Source: Alkalicoccus urumqiensis | GTDB lineage: Bacteria; Bacillota; Bacilli; Bacillales; Salisediminibacteriaceae | DNA length: 64,000 nucleotides | Assembly: GCF_002993335.1 (NCBI RefSeq) | Contig: NZ_PVNS01000015.1 | Coordinates: 1 to 64,000 of the forward strand | Reading direction: 5' to 3' | Part shown: positions 51,850-60,398 of the stretch, piece by piece | How the letters are laid out: each line of letters starts with the position of its first letter | How positions within the stretch are numbered: the first letter of the stretch is position 1 | The notes under the pieces: model-generated | What the model was told of the DNA's origin: nothing | The model's input: the letters and a program-made list of their open reading frames with translations, nothing else | Databases searched by the model: none | Position numbers and translations under genes: made by a program

Positions 51850-52922
51850 CGCGTACTCCCCCTCTGCTCTCTCTGTTCTTCTGCCATCCAGGATGCGCTC
51901 TCATACACGTGCTCAAACATGCTCTCCCGCGTCGGTTTCGGATAGGATTCGGCTGTTTCCAGCGCCTCGTCCACCTTCTTCCGGACCGCTTCGGTCATGT
52001 CCGCTTCCGCCTCCTCCGTCAAGAGCCCTTCCTGCAGCAGGTGCCGCCGGAGACGCTCCACCGGGTCGGCTTTTTCCGCCCACGAAGCCTGCACCGCTTC
52101 CTGATCGCGGTATTTTTTCGCGTCATCCGCTGTCGTATGCGAGCCGTAGCGCGTCGTGACCGCTTCAATCAGCGTCGGGCCGCCGCCGTTTCTCGCCCGC
52201 TCCACCGCTTCTTTTACCGTCAGATACACGGCGAAAATGTCGTTTCCATCAATGCGTACCCCTTTGATGTCATACGCCTGGGCCCGCTGCGCGATCGTTT
52301 CTGACGCGGACTGCTTGGAAAACGGTACGCTGATAGCGTAGCCGTTGTTCTGACAGAAAAACACGGTCGGGGTCTGGAACACACCGGCAAAGTTCAGTGC
52401 TTCGTGAAAGTCCCCTTCCGACGTCGCGCCGTCGCCGAAATACGCGATACTGGCGTGGCGTTTTCCGTCGAGCTTGTCCGCCCAGCCGGTTCCGACTGCG
52501 TGCAGGAGCTGGGTTGCAATCGGTACGGCCTGCGGCATAATGCGGAGGCCGTCCGGTGTGATCGAGCCGTCCGGATGCCCCATCCAGTACAGGAGGATAC
52601 GCGACCAGTCCTGCCCGTGCGTCCAGCCGGCGCCGTGGTCCCGGTACGTCGGGAACAGCCAGTCCATCGGCTCGAGCGCCATGGCGCTTCCCACCTGGGA
52701 GGCTTCCTGTCCTTTGTAGGAGGCGTACGTTCCGATCCGTCCCTGCCGCTGCAGCTTCATCGCCTTTTCGTCGAATTCCCGGCAGGAAAGCATCTTCTCA
52801 AACAGTGTCCGCTTCATCTCCGCCGTCAGCTGGGATGCTTCCTCTGCGAGCACCTTTCCTTCTGGACTGAGCACCTGCAGGGTGTCATACGTCTGCATCA
52901 ATTCCCGGTCATTTACCGCCAT
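51846..52922 (-). CDS. 2-oxoacid dehydrogenase E1 alpha subunit
   Basis: 358 residues. ThDP/Mg signature YFGDGATSEGDFHEALNFAGVFQTPTVFFCQNNGYAIS. N-terminal MLSCREFDEKAMKLQRQGRIGTYASYKGQEASQ is closer to the pyruvate/branched-chain E1-alpha of Bacillaceae than to acetoin E1. First gene of the E1a-E1b-E2-E3 operon. Genomic neighbours (phenylalanine dehydrogenase, symporter, paa) make phenylpyruvate a plausible substrate; branched-chain 2-oxoacids remain the default. Confidence 0.92.
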   Translation of the reverse strand: MAVNDRELMQTYDTLQVLSPEGKVLAEEASQLTAEMKRTLFEKMLSCREFDEKAMKLQRQGRIGTYASYKGQEASQVGSAMALEPMDWLFPTYRDHGAGWTHGQDWSRILLYWMGHPDGSITPDGLRIMPQAVPIATQLLHAVGTGWADKLDGKRHASIAYFGDGATSEGDFHEALNFAGVFQTPTVFFCQNNGYAISVPFSKQSASETIAQRAQAYDIKGVRIDGNDIFAVYLTVKEAVERARNGGGPTLIEAVTTRYGSHTTADDAKKYRDQEAVQASWAEKADPVERLRRHLLQEGLLTEEAEADMTEAVRKKVDEALETAESYPKPTRESMFEHVYESASWMAEEQREQRGSTR

Positions 52923-52975
52923 CGTATCCGGCTCCCTTCTTTTTCCATGTCTGCGATTTCGTTGAATGTGTATTC

Positions 52976-52981
52976 ATTATA
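52976..52981 (-). promoter_or_regulatory. Probable -10 box of the 2-oxoacid dehydrogenase operon
   Basis: TATAAT on the minus strand, 54 nt before the E1-alpha start. A good -35 partner is not evident: TTGTTA lies too far upstream. Confidence 0.4.
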
Positions 52982-53081
52982 GGCATTGTTTTTTTTCGAT
53001 CCCATAACAAACAGAAGCAATCCCCGACGAATCTTTTTCCATTTGCAGAAATCCAGACGAGAAAAAATACAGAATGTAAAA

Positions 53082-53095
53082 TGTAAGCGTTTCCT
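53082..53095. promoter_or_regulatory. cre-like site upstream of the 2-oxoacid dehydrogenase operon
   Basis: TGTAAGCGTTTCCT fits cre TGNAANCGNNNNCA except for the last base. It lies about 100 nt upstream of the likely -10, so a role is uncertain. Confidence 0.3.
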
Positions 53096-53205
53096 TTACT
53101 GGAGTGGTGCGTTTTTGAAGGCAGGGCGGCATCTTCCGGCAGGAGAAAAAGAGCTGTAAGCTTTTGATGGAATAAAAACGGAACACGACGGCCTGCGGCC
53201 GGGAT

Positions 53206-53234
53206 ACCGCGGGCTGAAAACCGCCCGCCATCTG
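53206..53234 (-). other. GCAGATGGC stem-loop tail next to element C2
   Basis: On the minus strand GCAGATGGCGGGC, a short loop and GCCCGCGGT. It is nearly the same as the tail at 45391-45420, and in the same orientation as the adjacent nine-box element. Confidence 0.6.
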
Positions 53235-53268
53235 CCCGGGCAGCAGGTGTTCGTTTGGGGTTGGAGAC

Positions 53269-53442
53269 GATCGCAATGGCACGGCTTCAGATCGCCATGC
53301 CGGTTTCCCAGACCGCCATGAGAGCAGTGGAGACCGCCACGCCAGGGGAAGATCGCAGCGCAGGTGCTGCACACCGCCACATAGAAGCCAAAGATCGCCA
53401 CAGGCTGCCGCCAGACCGCCATACGGGCGCCTGACACCGCAA
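53269..53442 (-). repeat. Nine-box periodic element, TGGCGRTC family, copy C2
   Basis: Read on the minus strand the boxes end at 53442, 53421, 53400, 53379, 53358, 53339, 53318, 53297 and 53276: steps 21,21,21,21,19,21,21,21 exactly. Inner units carry TGGCGGTC or TGGCGATC; units 1 and 9 start TTGCG. Units 5, 6, 8 and 9 match the corresponding units of copy C1. It lies in the intergenic region between the divergent 2-oxoacid dehydrogenase operon and a lipoprotein gene. Confidence 0.95.
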
Positions 53443-53522
53443 CAAAAACAACAGGCCCGGATCCTGCGCCCACGCTGAATGAATGCGGCATTCCCATCTT
53501 TTTGTAAAAAGGAAGAATGATG

Positions 53523-53549
53523 CGAAACGGACGCTTGTCTTTTCCCGAC
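53523..53549 (+). promoter_or_regulatory. Possible ECF-type promoter of the 200-aa lipoprotein gene
   Basis: CGAAAC (53523-53528) and CGAC (53546-53549) are 17 nt apart, and the CGAC has the TTTTCCCGAC context seen at the three TGTAAC-N16-CGAC promoters. Weaker match. Confidence 0.35.
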
Positions 53550-53630
53550 CAACACAGAGAGAAGAGGACAGCAACCTTCTGCATAGAACAGCAGGTGCGG
53601 AGGATATTTCTACAAAAAGGAGGAGATCGA

Positions 53631-54233
53631 ATGCGTACACTCCACCGCGGCTTGGCCGCTTTCATGCTGCTCACGGTCGTCACCGCCTGCAGTCAAACCG
53701 ATGGACAGACAAATGATGAAGAGGCACAGGCTGCCAATACGGAAAGTACCAGCGACGAAGGAGAAGTTACGGCGACGACCGAGCAGGATGATTTTCAAAT
53801 GACGCTCACTTCAGCTAAGAAAGTGTATGAAGAAGGAGAACCTCTTGATATTTTCGGATCACTCACCTATCTCGGGGAGAAAGAGGAGATAGAAATAACC
53901 TACGATCGTATGTTTTACTTTTCCAAAGTCATCGATTACAAACGATATATGAGTATGACACCAACTTATGAGAGTTATAGAGGTACAAAGACCTTCTCGC
54001 AAGGTGAAGCTTATGAGTTCGAATCTTTTGAGCCTAACGGTAATGGTGAGCCAATTACTTCACAATCAGAAGAAGAACTCGAACAAACAAAGCAGCTGTA
54101 CGAGGAAATCACCCCTTTACCAGCAGGCGGTTACACTTTTAATGTAGTAGCAGATTTTGAAGTTCAAACAGCAGAAGGAAATCAAGAAGTGCGTATCCCT
54201 GCAAGCATCGATATTGTTGTCGAACCGTCGTAA
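53631..54233 (+). CDS. Acidic lipoprotein, unknown function
   Basis: 200 residues. Lipobox VVTAC with lipidated Cys20. A low-complexity Glu/Asp/Thr linker (about 25-50) precedes a beta-rich domain (DFQMTLTSAKKVYEEGEPLDIFGSLTYLGEKEEIEITY) that resembles an Ig-like/BsuPI-type fold of exported Bacillus proteins. Start 53631 is chosen for AAAAAGGAGGAG upstream. AT-rich 3' half compared with the 5' half, which may mark a recombinant gene. Confidence 0.78.
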   Translation: MRTLHRGLAAFMLLTVVTACSQTDGQTNDEEAQAANTESTSDEGEVTATTEQDDFQMTLTSAKKVYEEGEPLDIFGSLTYLGEKEEIEITYDRMFYFSKVIDYKRYMSMTPTYESYRGTKTFSQGEAYEFESFEPNGNGEPITSQSEEELEQTKQLYEEITPLPAGGYTFNVVADFEVQTAEGNQEVRIPASIDIVVEPS

Positions 54234-54237
54234 AACG

Positions 54238-54275
54238 AAAAAAGGATGATTCCCGCACAGGGAGTCATCCTTTTC
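54238..54275 (+). terminator. Terminator of the lipoprotein gene
   Basis: AGGATGATTCCC pairs with GGGAGTCATCCT (one bulge), followed by TTTT. Confidence 0.88.
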
Positions 54276-54332
54276 TGTATCTTCGTGCCTGCTGTTATTC
54301 CTCTGCCACCGCTTCGTCTTCCGGCCGCCGTA

Positions 54333-54794
54333 TTAGACTTCGGTCCGCAGTCCGCCGGCGGGCTGAATCATTTTATAAGGTACGGGGGATTTCAGCACGA
54401 TCGATGTGTTGACGTCCCCGTAGGCGATCAGTTCATCGATGAGCCGGTCGAGCTCCGCCATGTCGCTGACCGCCACTTTCAGCATGTAGCTGATCGCTCC
54501 GGTAATGCGGTGGCATTCAAGAATGCACGGATGCGAGCCGGCGAACTCTTCAAATGTCTGCAGTGCAACGGTAACGTCGCGGAGTTGCATAAAAGCGCTT
54601 ACATTAATGCCCACTTTCGGGAAGCAGATCCGGGCGCTGATGTTTTCGATGACGCCGTGGTCCTTCAAACGGTTCATCCGCTCAGTTACACTCGGCCGGC
54701 TGAGGTTGAGCCGCTTGGATAAGTCGCTCAGTGTAATGCGTCCGTCCTCCTGCAGCACGCGGAGAAGCTGGATATCCACCTGATCCAATTTCAT
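54333..54794 (-). CDS. Lrp/AsnC-family transcriptional regulator
   Basis: 153 residues. N-terminal winged helix: LDQVDIQLLRVLQEDGRITLSDLSKRLNLSRPSVTERMNRLKDHGVI. A C-terminal RAM ligand-binding domain follows (CHRITGAISYMLKVAVSDMAELDRLIDEL). Such regulators sense amino acids; near phenylalanine catabolism it may sense Phe or Leu. Start 54794 (ATG) is preferred over the TTG at 54797, given GGGGA upstream. Divergent from paaX. Confidence 0.93.
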   Translation of the reverse strand: MKLDQVDIQLLRVLQEDGRITLSDLSKRLNLSRPSVTERMNRLKDHGVIENISARICFPKVGINVSAFMQLRDVTVALQTFEEFAGSHPCILECHRITGAISYMLKVAVSDMAELDRLIDELIAYGDVNTSIVLKSPVPYKMIQPAGGLRTEV

Positions 54795-55006
54795 CAAATC
54801 GTCCCCTCTCTTACATTTTTATAGCATGCGTACAAATATCGTTATATTATCCACTTCGTTCAGTATAGCATGATTTTCTTCTGCTGAAAGGGGGAGATTC
54901 CGTCTTTTTCCTTTTTCTTTTTGTGACGTTTTTTACCTCCTCGCTGTATTTTCGTCATGCAGGGATGCTATACTATGAAAAAGGACACAGCAGAGGAGGC
55001 CCATGT

Positions 55007-55900
55007 ATGGAAAAACAGCTGAACACCCGCTCCATGATTTTTACGATCTTCGGCGACTACATCCGCCATTACGATAATTTAATCTGGATTGGCAGTCTGA
55101 TTTCCCTGCTCAAAGAGTTTGGACATAACGAACAGTCCGTGCGCGCCGCGATTTCGCGGATGAGCAAGCAGGGATGGATTCAGGCAGAAAAGAAAGGAAA
55201 CCGTAGTTTTTACTCCTTAACCCCCCGCGGCCGCAAGCGCATGGACGAAGCAGCCGAGCGGATCTACAAGCTCGAATCCCCGTCCTGGGACAACCGCTGG
55301 CGGATGCTCGTTTACTCGATTCCGGAGGAAAAGCGCCACCTGCGGGATGAGCTGAGAAAAGAGCTTGTCTGGAGCGGCTTCGGCCTTCTCGCCAACAGCT
55401 GCTGGATTACCCCGAACCCGCTTGAGGAGCAGGTTCAGGAGCTGGTGCAGAAATACGATATCGCTTCCTACGTTCATTTTTTTGAGGCAACCTACCTGCA
55501 GGGCGGCGATTCGGAAAGCCTCGTTGAAAAGTGCTGGGACCTGCAGGAAATCAACGAGCGCTACGCTTCCTTTATTGAAGAGTACAGCCAGAAATACATC
55601 ATTAACCAGAGCGCCATCGAAAACGGCAGTATGACCGATGCGGAATGTTTCGTCGAGCGCACCATGCTCGTCCACGAATACCGGAAGTTCCTTTTCGTCG
55701 ATCCCGGTCTGCCAAAGGAACTGCTTCCCAGCCGCTGGCTCGGTGATTCCGCCGCCCGGCTGTTTGCCGACTATTACCGGACACTCGCCGAGCCTGCGAT
55801 CCGCTTTTTTGAGCAGGCGTTTGAAACAAAGCACACCCCGGTGAGCGGCGACGGCCACGACCAGGTGCTCAAGCACCCGCTGCTCTCCAGCCACAGCTGA
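55007..55900 (+). CDS. paaX: PaaX-family phenylacetic acid degradation repressor
   Basis: 297 residues. N-terminal winged helix (TRSMIFTIFGDYIRHYDNLIWIGSLISLLKEFGHNEQSVRAAISRMSKQGWI), central WRMLVYSIPEEKRHLRDELRKELVWSGFGLLANSCWITP, and C-terminal PaaX domain with FVERTMLVHEYRKFLFVDPGLPKELLP. PaaX represses paa genes until phenylacetyl-CoA binds. Start 55007 is chosen for GAGGAGG upstream; the frame extends to 54923. About 10 kb from paaK, but the only PaaX seen here. Confidence 0.94.
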   Translation: MEKQLNTRSMIFTIFGDYIRHYDNLIWIGSLISLLKEFGHNEQSVRAAISRMSKQGWIQAEKKGNRSFYSLTPRGRKRMDEAAERIYKLESPSWDNRWRMLVYSIPEEKRHLRDELRKELVWSGFGLLANSCWITPNPLEEQVQELVQKYDIASYVHFFEATYLQGGDSESLVEKCWDLQEINERYASFIEEYSQKYIINQSAIENGSMTDAECFVERTMLVHEYRKFLFVDPGLPKELLPSRWLGDSAARLFADYYRTLAEPAIRFFEQAFETKHTPVSGDGHDQVLKHPLLSSHS

Positions 55901-55913
55901 TATTTTTTCCGGA

Positions 55914-55948
55914 AGAACAGCCCGCTGTCCGGCGGCGCTGTTCTTTTT
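55914..55948 (+). terminator. paaX terminator
   Basis: GAACAGC (55915-55921) pairs with GCTGTTC (55937-55943), with inner CGC/GCG, followed by TTTTT. Confidence 0.85.
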
Positions 55949-56031
55949 GTCTGACAAAAGGCCCTGCCAAAACTGGATACTAAATGGTATTCTGTTACTA
56001 AGATCTTTACATCGGGGAGGGAAAAACACCT

Positions 56032-56172
56032 GTGTTTATCTTTGGATTATTTGCTTTTGCTCTTCTCATGTCCACGCTGTTTGCCATAGAGCGGAAGCTT
56101 GCGAAGACGAATGAACAGAACGAAACGATCATTACGCTGCTGCAAAAGAAACAAAGCGACAGCCGCTCATAA
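56032..56172 (+). CDS. Small single-TM protein, 46 residues
   Basis: GTG start at 56032 with GGGGAGGG 9-10 nt upstream. The product is one membrane helix (FIFGLFAFALLMSTLFAI) followed by an amphipathic basic helix (ERKLAKTNEQNETIITLLQKKQ). It resembles short Bacillus proteins such as YrzO in layout. Followed by a terminator, so it looks like a complete transcription unit. Function unknown. Confidence 0.7.
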   Translation: MFIFGLFAFALLMSTLFAIERKLAKTNEQNETIITLLQKKQSDSRS

Positions 56173-56173
56173 A

Positions 56174-56206
56174 AAGACCCGGGCTCACCACGGAGTCCGG
56201 GCCTTT
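56174..56206. terminator. Terminator between convergent small genes
   Basis: CCCGGGCT pairs with AGTCCGGG around 8 nt. CCTTT follows on the plus strand and TTTTTATG on the minus strand, so it probably acts in both directions. Confidence 0.75.
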
Positions 56207-56207
56207 C

Positions 56208-56699
56208 CTACCGCTGTACTTCAATCGTCTGCTCCAGCGGGATACCGAAATAGCGGTACCGGATCCAGACGGTTTCGATCGCTTCATCCATGGCGAGGCC
56301 GAGGCCATACAACGATTCCGCTCCGGAGGAGGATCCGTTTTCCACGCGGCGCCGGACGCTTCGTGGAGACGTATCGGTCTCTAGAACTGCGCCCTGCAGC
56401 GACAGAAATTCGCCGTCGGCATCTGTGGCACTGCCGATCAGTGCGAGCTGTTCCTCCGCCGGATCGATCCGCTGCAGGTGGGCCTCCTCCGGCGCTGTAC
56501 CGTTGACTTCCACCGTCTCCAGCTCAATCGTCCGGATACCGCTGTTGCCGATTTCCATGACGACGTCGTCACGGTCGCCGCTGCTGTAGGTCGAAGCTAC
56601 CGCAAGCGGCGGGTAAATTTGTAAATATATGTATATCGAAGATCCTGCGAGTACGAGCGCTGCCAGTACTGCAGTAACGATCCAGAATCGACGTCCCAA
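56208..56699 (-). CDS. Membrane-anchored extracytoplasmic protein, unknown
   Basis: 163 residues. N-terminal membrane segment (WIVTAVLAALVLAGSSIYIYLQI, about residues 6-28), then a soluble acidic beta-rich domain ending IETVWIRYRYFGIPLEQTIEVQR. No lipobox. Family not recognised. A GGGAGGTGG ribosome-binding site precedes the ATG. Confidence 0.72.
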   Translation of the reverse strand: MGRRFWIVTAVLAALVLAGSSIYIYLQIYPPLAVASTYSSGDRDDVVMEIGNSGIRTIELETVEVNGTAPEEAHLQRIDPAEEQLALIGSATDADGEFLSLQGAVLETDTSPRSVRRRVENGSSSGAESLYGLGLAMDEAIETVWIRYRYFGIPLEQTIEVQR

Positions 56700-56835
56700 C
56701 GGTCCACCTCCCTCTTTTTATGCTGCCTGCTCAGTGTAGCACGTACCAGGCCTTCTGCCGAGGGGGAGAAGACCTGTTTCTGTAGAAAACACAAGCTGCG
56801 ATCGTGACTGCCGCACCCGTCCGATAGCCGCAGCC

Positions 56836-57285
56836 TTAAAGGACCTTTCCCTGCCGCTGGGCACGTTTATCCATGCCGGCACCGAGCGCCAGTCCGATAC
56901 CGATACCGATCGGCAGACCGAAGACGATCGATTCAAACAGCATGCCGCCGATCAGCAGGCCGACACTGACACCAAGCGCCATGTACAGGCTGCCGTAATA
57001 GCCGTCGCTGATAAGCCCGTGCTGCTTCTGAAGGTGATGCTTCATGCGGCTCACCATCCGTGTGTACGCCTGACGCTCCTGTCTGGTTACGTTCCCGTTC
57101 TGGTCCGCGGCATGGTCCACCCGCTCATCCAGCTCTTCAATCAGCTCCCGGCACACACTGCATTCCGACGAGGTCGTGACGAGACGGGCCCGGATCCGGC
57201 GCATATCCGAAAGCTGCAGCCACCGTCCATTCGTACTGCCGAGGCTGTCCTGAAGCTCCTTCATCCGTTTATCCTGCTCAATCAT
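56836..57285 (-). CDS. Membrane protein with N-terminal CxxC domain, unknown
   Basis: 149 residues. The N-terminal half is soluble with one CSVC pair (about residues 42-45) in a helical region; the C-terminal half has two hydrophobic segments (LYMALGVSVGLLIGGMLF and IVFGLPIGIGIGLALGAGM), glycine-rich as in small hairpin membrane domains. It resembles uncharacterised Bacillaceae proteins. GAGGGAG precedes the ATG. Confidence 0.7.
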   Translation of the reverse strand: MIEQDKRMKELQDSLGSTNGRWLQLSDMRRIRARLVTTSSECSVCRELIEELDERVDHAADQNGNVTRQERQAYTRMVSRMKHHLQKQHGLISDGYYGSLYMALGVSVGLLIGGMLFESIVFGLPIGIGIGLALGAGMDKRAQRQGKVL

Positions 57286-57316
57286 CGTTCTCCCTCCTCA
57301 CATGAAAATATCCGCT

Positions 57317-57973
57317 TCAGCAGACCTGATCCAGATGCTTCTGTACTTCCTTCCATTCGTTCATCCGCGCATCCGCTGCGGCGAGCTCCTCCTCCAGGGC
57401 AAACCCGAACGTACAGCCGATAAACGGCAGCTGATACGCTCTGCCTGCCTCCCCGTCCGAGGCGCGGTCCCCGATCATGACCGCTTTCTCCAGCGGTTCC
57501 TTCTCGAGCACATGCCCGCAGAGCGCCGTTTTGTTCCCTTCCGGCAGGTCATCGATACTGTGCACGCCCGCAAGGTACGGCCTCAGGCCATGGGCATCGA
57601 CGATCGCTTCCAGATACGGGCGCCGGCCATTACTGATGACATGGAGCCGCCAGTGGTCCTCCGCCAATTCACGGAGCGCCGTCTTCACCCCCTGGTACAG
57701 CCGTCCTTCACCCTCGCCGATCCTCCGTACCAGCGCTTCCTGAAACAGCTCATCGGCAAGCTCCCGTTCCAGATCCGACTGTTCCGCGAGAAGCGTTTTC
57801 CATACTTCCGGAAGCGGCACGCCCATGATCTCCCGGTATTTTTCGATCGGCGTATCCCCCTGCCAGATCATTCTCGTCCGGAGCGCGCTGAACGTCTCCG
57901 CAAGCGCCGGCTCCAGCAGCACATCTGTCTGAAACAGCGTGCCGTCCATATCCATCATAATTCCCTTCTTCAT
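57317..57973 (-). CDS. HAD-family hydrolase
   Basis: 218 residues. Motif I DMDGTLF (nucleophile Asp8), motif II VISNGR, motif III Lys in PEGNKTAL and motif IV MIGDRASDGEAGRA. It is a cap-containing HAD of the phosphoglycolate/beta-phosphoglucomutase type; substrate unknown. It begins 19 nt left of the acetyltransferase stop, with the parS site between. Confidence 0.9.
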   Translation of the reverse strand: MKKGIMMDMDGTLFQTDVLLEPALAETFSALRTRMIWQGDTPIEKYREIMGVPLPEVWKTLLAEQSDLERELADELFQEALVRRIGEGEGRLYQGVKTALRELAEDHWRLHVISNGRRPYLEAIVDAHGLRPYLAGVHSIDDLPEGNKTALCGHVLEKEPLEKAVMIGDRASDGEAGRAYQLPFIGCTFGFALEEELAAADARMNEWKEVQKHLDQVC

Positions 57974-57988
57974 CCATCAGCCTCTTTC

Positions 57989-58004
57989 TGTTTCACGTGA
58001 AACA
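57989..58004. promoter_or_regulatory. parS chromosome-partition site, second copy
   Basis: TGTTTCACGTGAAACA, identical to the site at 10076-10091. It overlaps the last codons and stop of the acetyltransferase gene (reading Cys-Phe-Thr-stop on the minus strand), as parS sites often do in Bacillus. Confidence 0.93.
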
Positions 58005-58490
58005 CTTACTGTAAATTACCTTCTCCCTGCCGAAAACAACCGACCGCTTTTCAAGTGTCATTCCGGCCGCAGCCGCCGTTTTCCTGGAAGGAACGTTCTG
58101 CGGATCGATGATACTGATGACCCGTGAAACGCCATTTTCCGCTGCGTGATTCAGCCAGAACGAGGCTGCTTCCCGGGCGAACCCCTGCTTCCAGTACGTT
58201 TTCCGAATATGATAGCCGAGCTCGATCTCATCGCGGCCGTCCACGGTCTGCGGTACGAGACCGCAGTCGCCGATAACCGTTCCGTTGTATTCTACGGCAA
58301 ATAATCCGAGACCGTGCTCCCGGTACAGTTTTTTATTCCACTCGATCCACGATCCGGTTTTCTCTGCATCAAATGCCGCCGGGTAGTACTGCATCGTCTC
58401 TTCGTCACCGAAAATCCGGTGAAGCGCCGCCAGATCCTCGTCCTGCATCGGACGAAGCCGGAGACGTTTCGTTTCATACACGTCTGTCAC
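57993..58490 (-). CDS. GNAT-family N-acetyltransferase
   Basis: 165 residues. TKRLRLRPMQDEDLAALHRIFGDEETMQYYP at the N-terminus and IRKTYWKQGFAREAASFWLNHAAENGVSRVISIIDPQNVPSRKTAAAAGMTLEKR give the RimJ/L-type acetyl-CoA fold. Its final codons are the parS site, which constrains the C-terminus to CFT. Substrate unknown. Confidence 0.9.
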   Translation of the reverse strand: MTDVYETKRLRLRPMQDEDLAALHRIFGDEETMQYYPAAFDAEKTGSWIEWNKKLYREHGLGLFAVEYNGTVIGDCGLVPQTVDGRDEIELGYHIRKTYWKQGFAREAASFWLNHAAENGVSRVISIIDPQNVPSRKTAAAAGMTLEKRSVVFGREKVIYSKCFT

Positions 58491-58505
58491 TCTCCCTGAT
58501 CTCTG

Positions 58506-58934
58506 CTAGTCGATGATGAGCATGTCGTTATCGTCGAATTTCCACATGTCACCGTACGCCACTTCCCAGAAATAGCCGTCGGGGTCGGAGAAGTAGCCGC
58601 TGAAGCCGCCCCATTCCGTTTCCGCCGCTTCTTTGACGATGCGTCCGCCGGCGTCTTCCGCCCGCTGCAGCATGTCGGTTACTTCTTCTTTCGATTTGGC
58701 GTTATAGGCAAGCGTGATGCCGTAAAATCCACCTTCCGACAGTGTAACACCGCCGATATCCTCCGTCAGCCGGCGGAGTGGATGAAGCGCCAGTTTCGTT
58801 CCCGGGCATTGAAAAAAGACGATATCCTCTTCATTTTCCGCCGCGGACGTTTGAAAGCCGAGTCCGTCCCGATAGAAGCGGAGCGATTCCCCCATTTCTC
58901 TTACACCCAATGTGATCAGATTCATCCTGCTCAT
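58506..58934 (-). CDS. VOC-family (glyoxalase fold) protein
   Basis: 142 residues. Paired modules: MSRMNLITLGVREMGESLRFYRDGLGFQTSA and GGFSGYFSDPDGYFWEVAY. Start 58934 is chosen for GGAGGAGG upstream; the frame goes on to 59012. Function within the superfamily is not determined. Confidence 0.9.
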   Translation of the reverse strand: MSRMNLITLGVREMGESLRFYRDGLGFQTSAAENEEDIVFFQCPGTKLALHPLRRLTEDIGGVTLSEGGFYGITLAYNAKSKEEVTDMLQRAEDAGGRIVKEAAETEWGGFSGYFSDPDGYFWEVAYGDMWKFDDNDMLIID

Positions 58935-59121
58935 CGTTTTTCCTCCTCCAGTGTTCCTCTGTATGTATCTGCCGCCGGAAGAGGAAATTTCCTGCAGGAG
59001 GCATACAGACACACTTTCCCTTCTTTTCCCTGTTTCGTGCTCGTTGAAGCGGCTTTTTTCAAAAGAGTTTAGACGTTTTCCCCGAAGGTCGATTACACTG
59101 GTATGTAGAGGAGGCGATGCT

Positions 59122-60327
59122 ATGCATTCATTTCACCGCTCGTTTGATTCTTTGGAGGACTTTGCGGACGTGATCAGCGAACAGCTGCACTGTCCGGTCA
59201 CGATTGAAGATGCCAATCACCATCTGCTCGCCTACAGCTCCCACGACGGGGAAACCGACGAGGCGCGGATTGCAACGATTATCGGCCGGCGCGTGCCGGA
59301 ACGCGTCATTAATCTGCTGTGGAAAACGGGGATCATTCCAGCGCTTCATGATTCCGATGACGCTGTATGGGTGGAGACGATTCCGGAGATCGGTCTCGGG
59401 CGCCGCGCAGCCTGTGCGGTCCGCCGGGATGGAGACGTTCTCGGCTACATCTGGGTCGTCGCCGGAGAGAAAAAGCTCACGCACGAGGACCTGGCGCTGC
59501 TCGCTCAGGCGGCGGATAAAGCGTCGGAGGAGCTTCTGCCGCTTATCCGCCGCCGCATGCGGAGAGAGCGGAGCCACGAGGAGCTTCTGTGGCAGCTGAT
59601 CACGAGCAGGCCGGACAGCCATGCGTCCGCAGCCGCGCTGCTTGCCGGCACCGGGCTCCGGCAGGACGTACCGCTCGCTGTCCTCGTCTTCCGGCTGAAC
59701 GAGCCGACGGAGGAAAAACATACGATGCTCTCCTACGCGGCCCGGACAACCGAGCAGCTGCAGGTCATGATTGAAACACGCGACCTCCGCGAAAATGAAG
59801 TGCTCTTCCTCGTCTCTCCCCCGGAAGAGACCGATGCTGCCGGAGCCGTCCGGGATTTCACGGATACGATCGTCACGCGGATGCCGGATCCTTCCGGCGT
59901 GTGGGCCGGATGCGGCCGCTGGTGCACGGATTATACGGAGCTTCTGGACAGCTTTAACGAAGCGAGGCAGACCGCCTCCATGAAACAGGCGCATCCGGAG
60001 CTGACAAAAGGCGTGTCCTTCTTCCATGAGCTCGGCCTGCTCCGCTACGTGCCGCAGGTAAAAAAAGAACCGTCTCTTCCGGTTACACTTTTTCGTCTGC
60101 GGGAATATGATAAATATCAGCAGACCGATTTACTGCAGACACTCTTAGTGTTTCTCACAAACGATGGAAAAATGAACCAGACAGCGGGCGATCTCCACAT
60201 TCACGTAAATACGCTTACGTACCGGCTGCGGCGGGCAGAAGAAGTCGGCGGGTTTTCCCTGCAGAATGCGTCCCAGAAAGCAGCGCTGCTTTTTGATTTT
60301 ATTCTTTACCGGGATTCTCTTTGGTGA
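59122..60327 (+). CDS. adeR: PucR/CdaR-family regulator, probable activator of alanine dehydrogenase
   Basis: 401 residues. An N-terminal PucR-like sensory region (about 1-170), a GGDEF-derived CdaR domain (about 170-300) and a C-terminal PucR helix-turn-helix: LLQTLLVFLTNDGKMNQTAGDLHIHVNTLTYRLRRAEEVGGFSLQNASQKAALLFDFILYR. Bacillus subtilis AdeR is a PucR-type activator next to ald, the same arrangement as here, which supports the name. Start 59122 is chosen for AGAGGAGGCG upstream. Confidence 0.85.
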   Translation: MHSFHRSFDSLEDFADVISEQLHCPVTIEDANHHLLAYSSHDGETDEARIATIIGRRVPERVINLLWKTGIIPALHDSDDAVWVETIPEIGLGRRAACAVRRDGDVLGYIWVVAGEKKLTHEDLALLAQAADKASEELLPLIRRRMRRERSHEELLWQLITSRPDSHASAAALLAGTGLRQDVPLAVLVFRLNEPTEEKHTMLSYAARTTEQLQVMIETRDLRENEVLFLVSPPEETDAAGAVRDFTDTIVTRMPDPSGVWAGCGRWCTDYTELLDSFNEARQTASMKQAHPELTKGVSFFHELGLLRYVPQVKKEPSLPVTLFRLREYDKYQQTDLLQTLLVFLTNDGKMNQTAGDLHIHVNTLTYRLRRAEEVGGFSLQNASQKAALLFDFILYRDSLW

Positions 60328-60373
60328 TTTCTACAAACGGACAGGCGTCGATTTACAGAAACAGCCAATAGCA

Positions 60374-60398
60374 GGAACGGTTCCGCATCCATTATACT
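60374..60398 (+). promoter_or_regulatory. Likely ald promoter with short palindrome
   Basis: TATACT (60393-60398) is a -10-like box. The -35 region is poor but holds the palindrome GGAAC-G-GTTCC (60374-60384), a reasonable binding site for an activator such as the upstream PucR-type protein. Confidence 0.4.

Noticed and set aside
53277-53290. Sigma-54 promoter (TGGCAC) near the lipoprotein gene
   Set aside because: No TTGC -12 element at the right spacing; the TGGCAC is part of a spacer in element C2.
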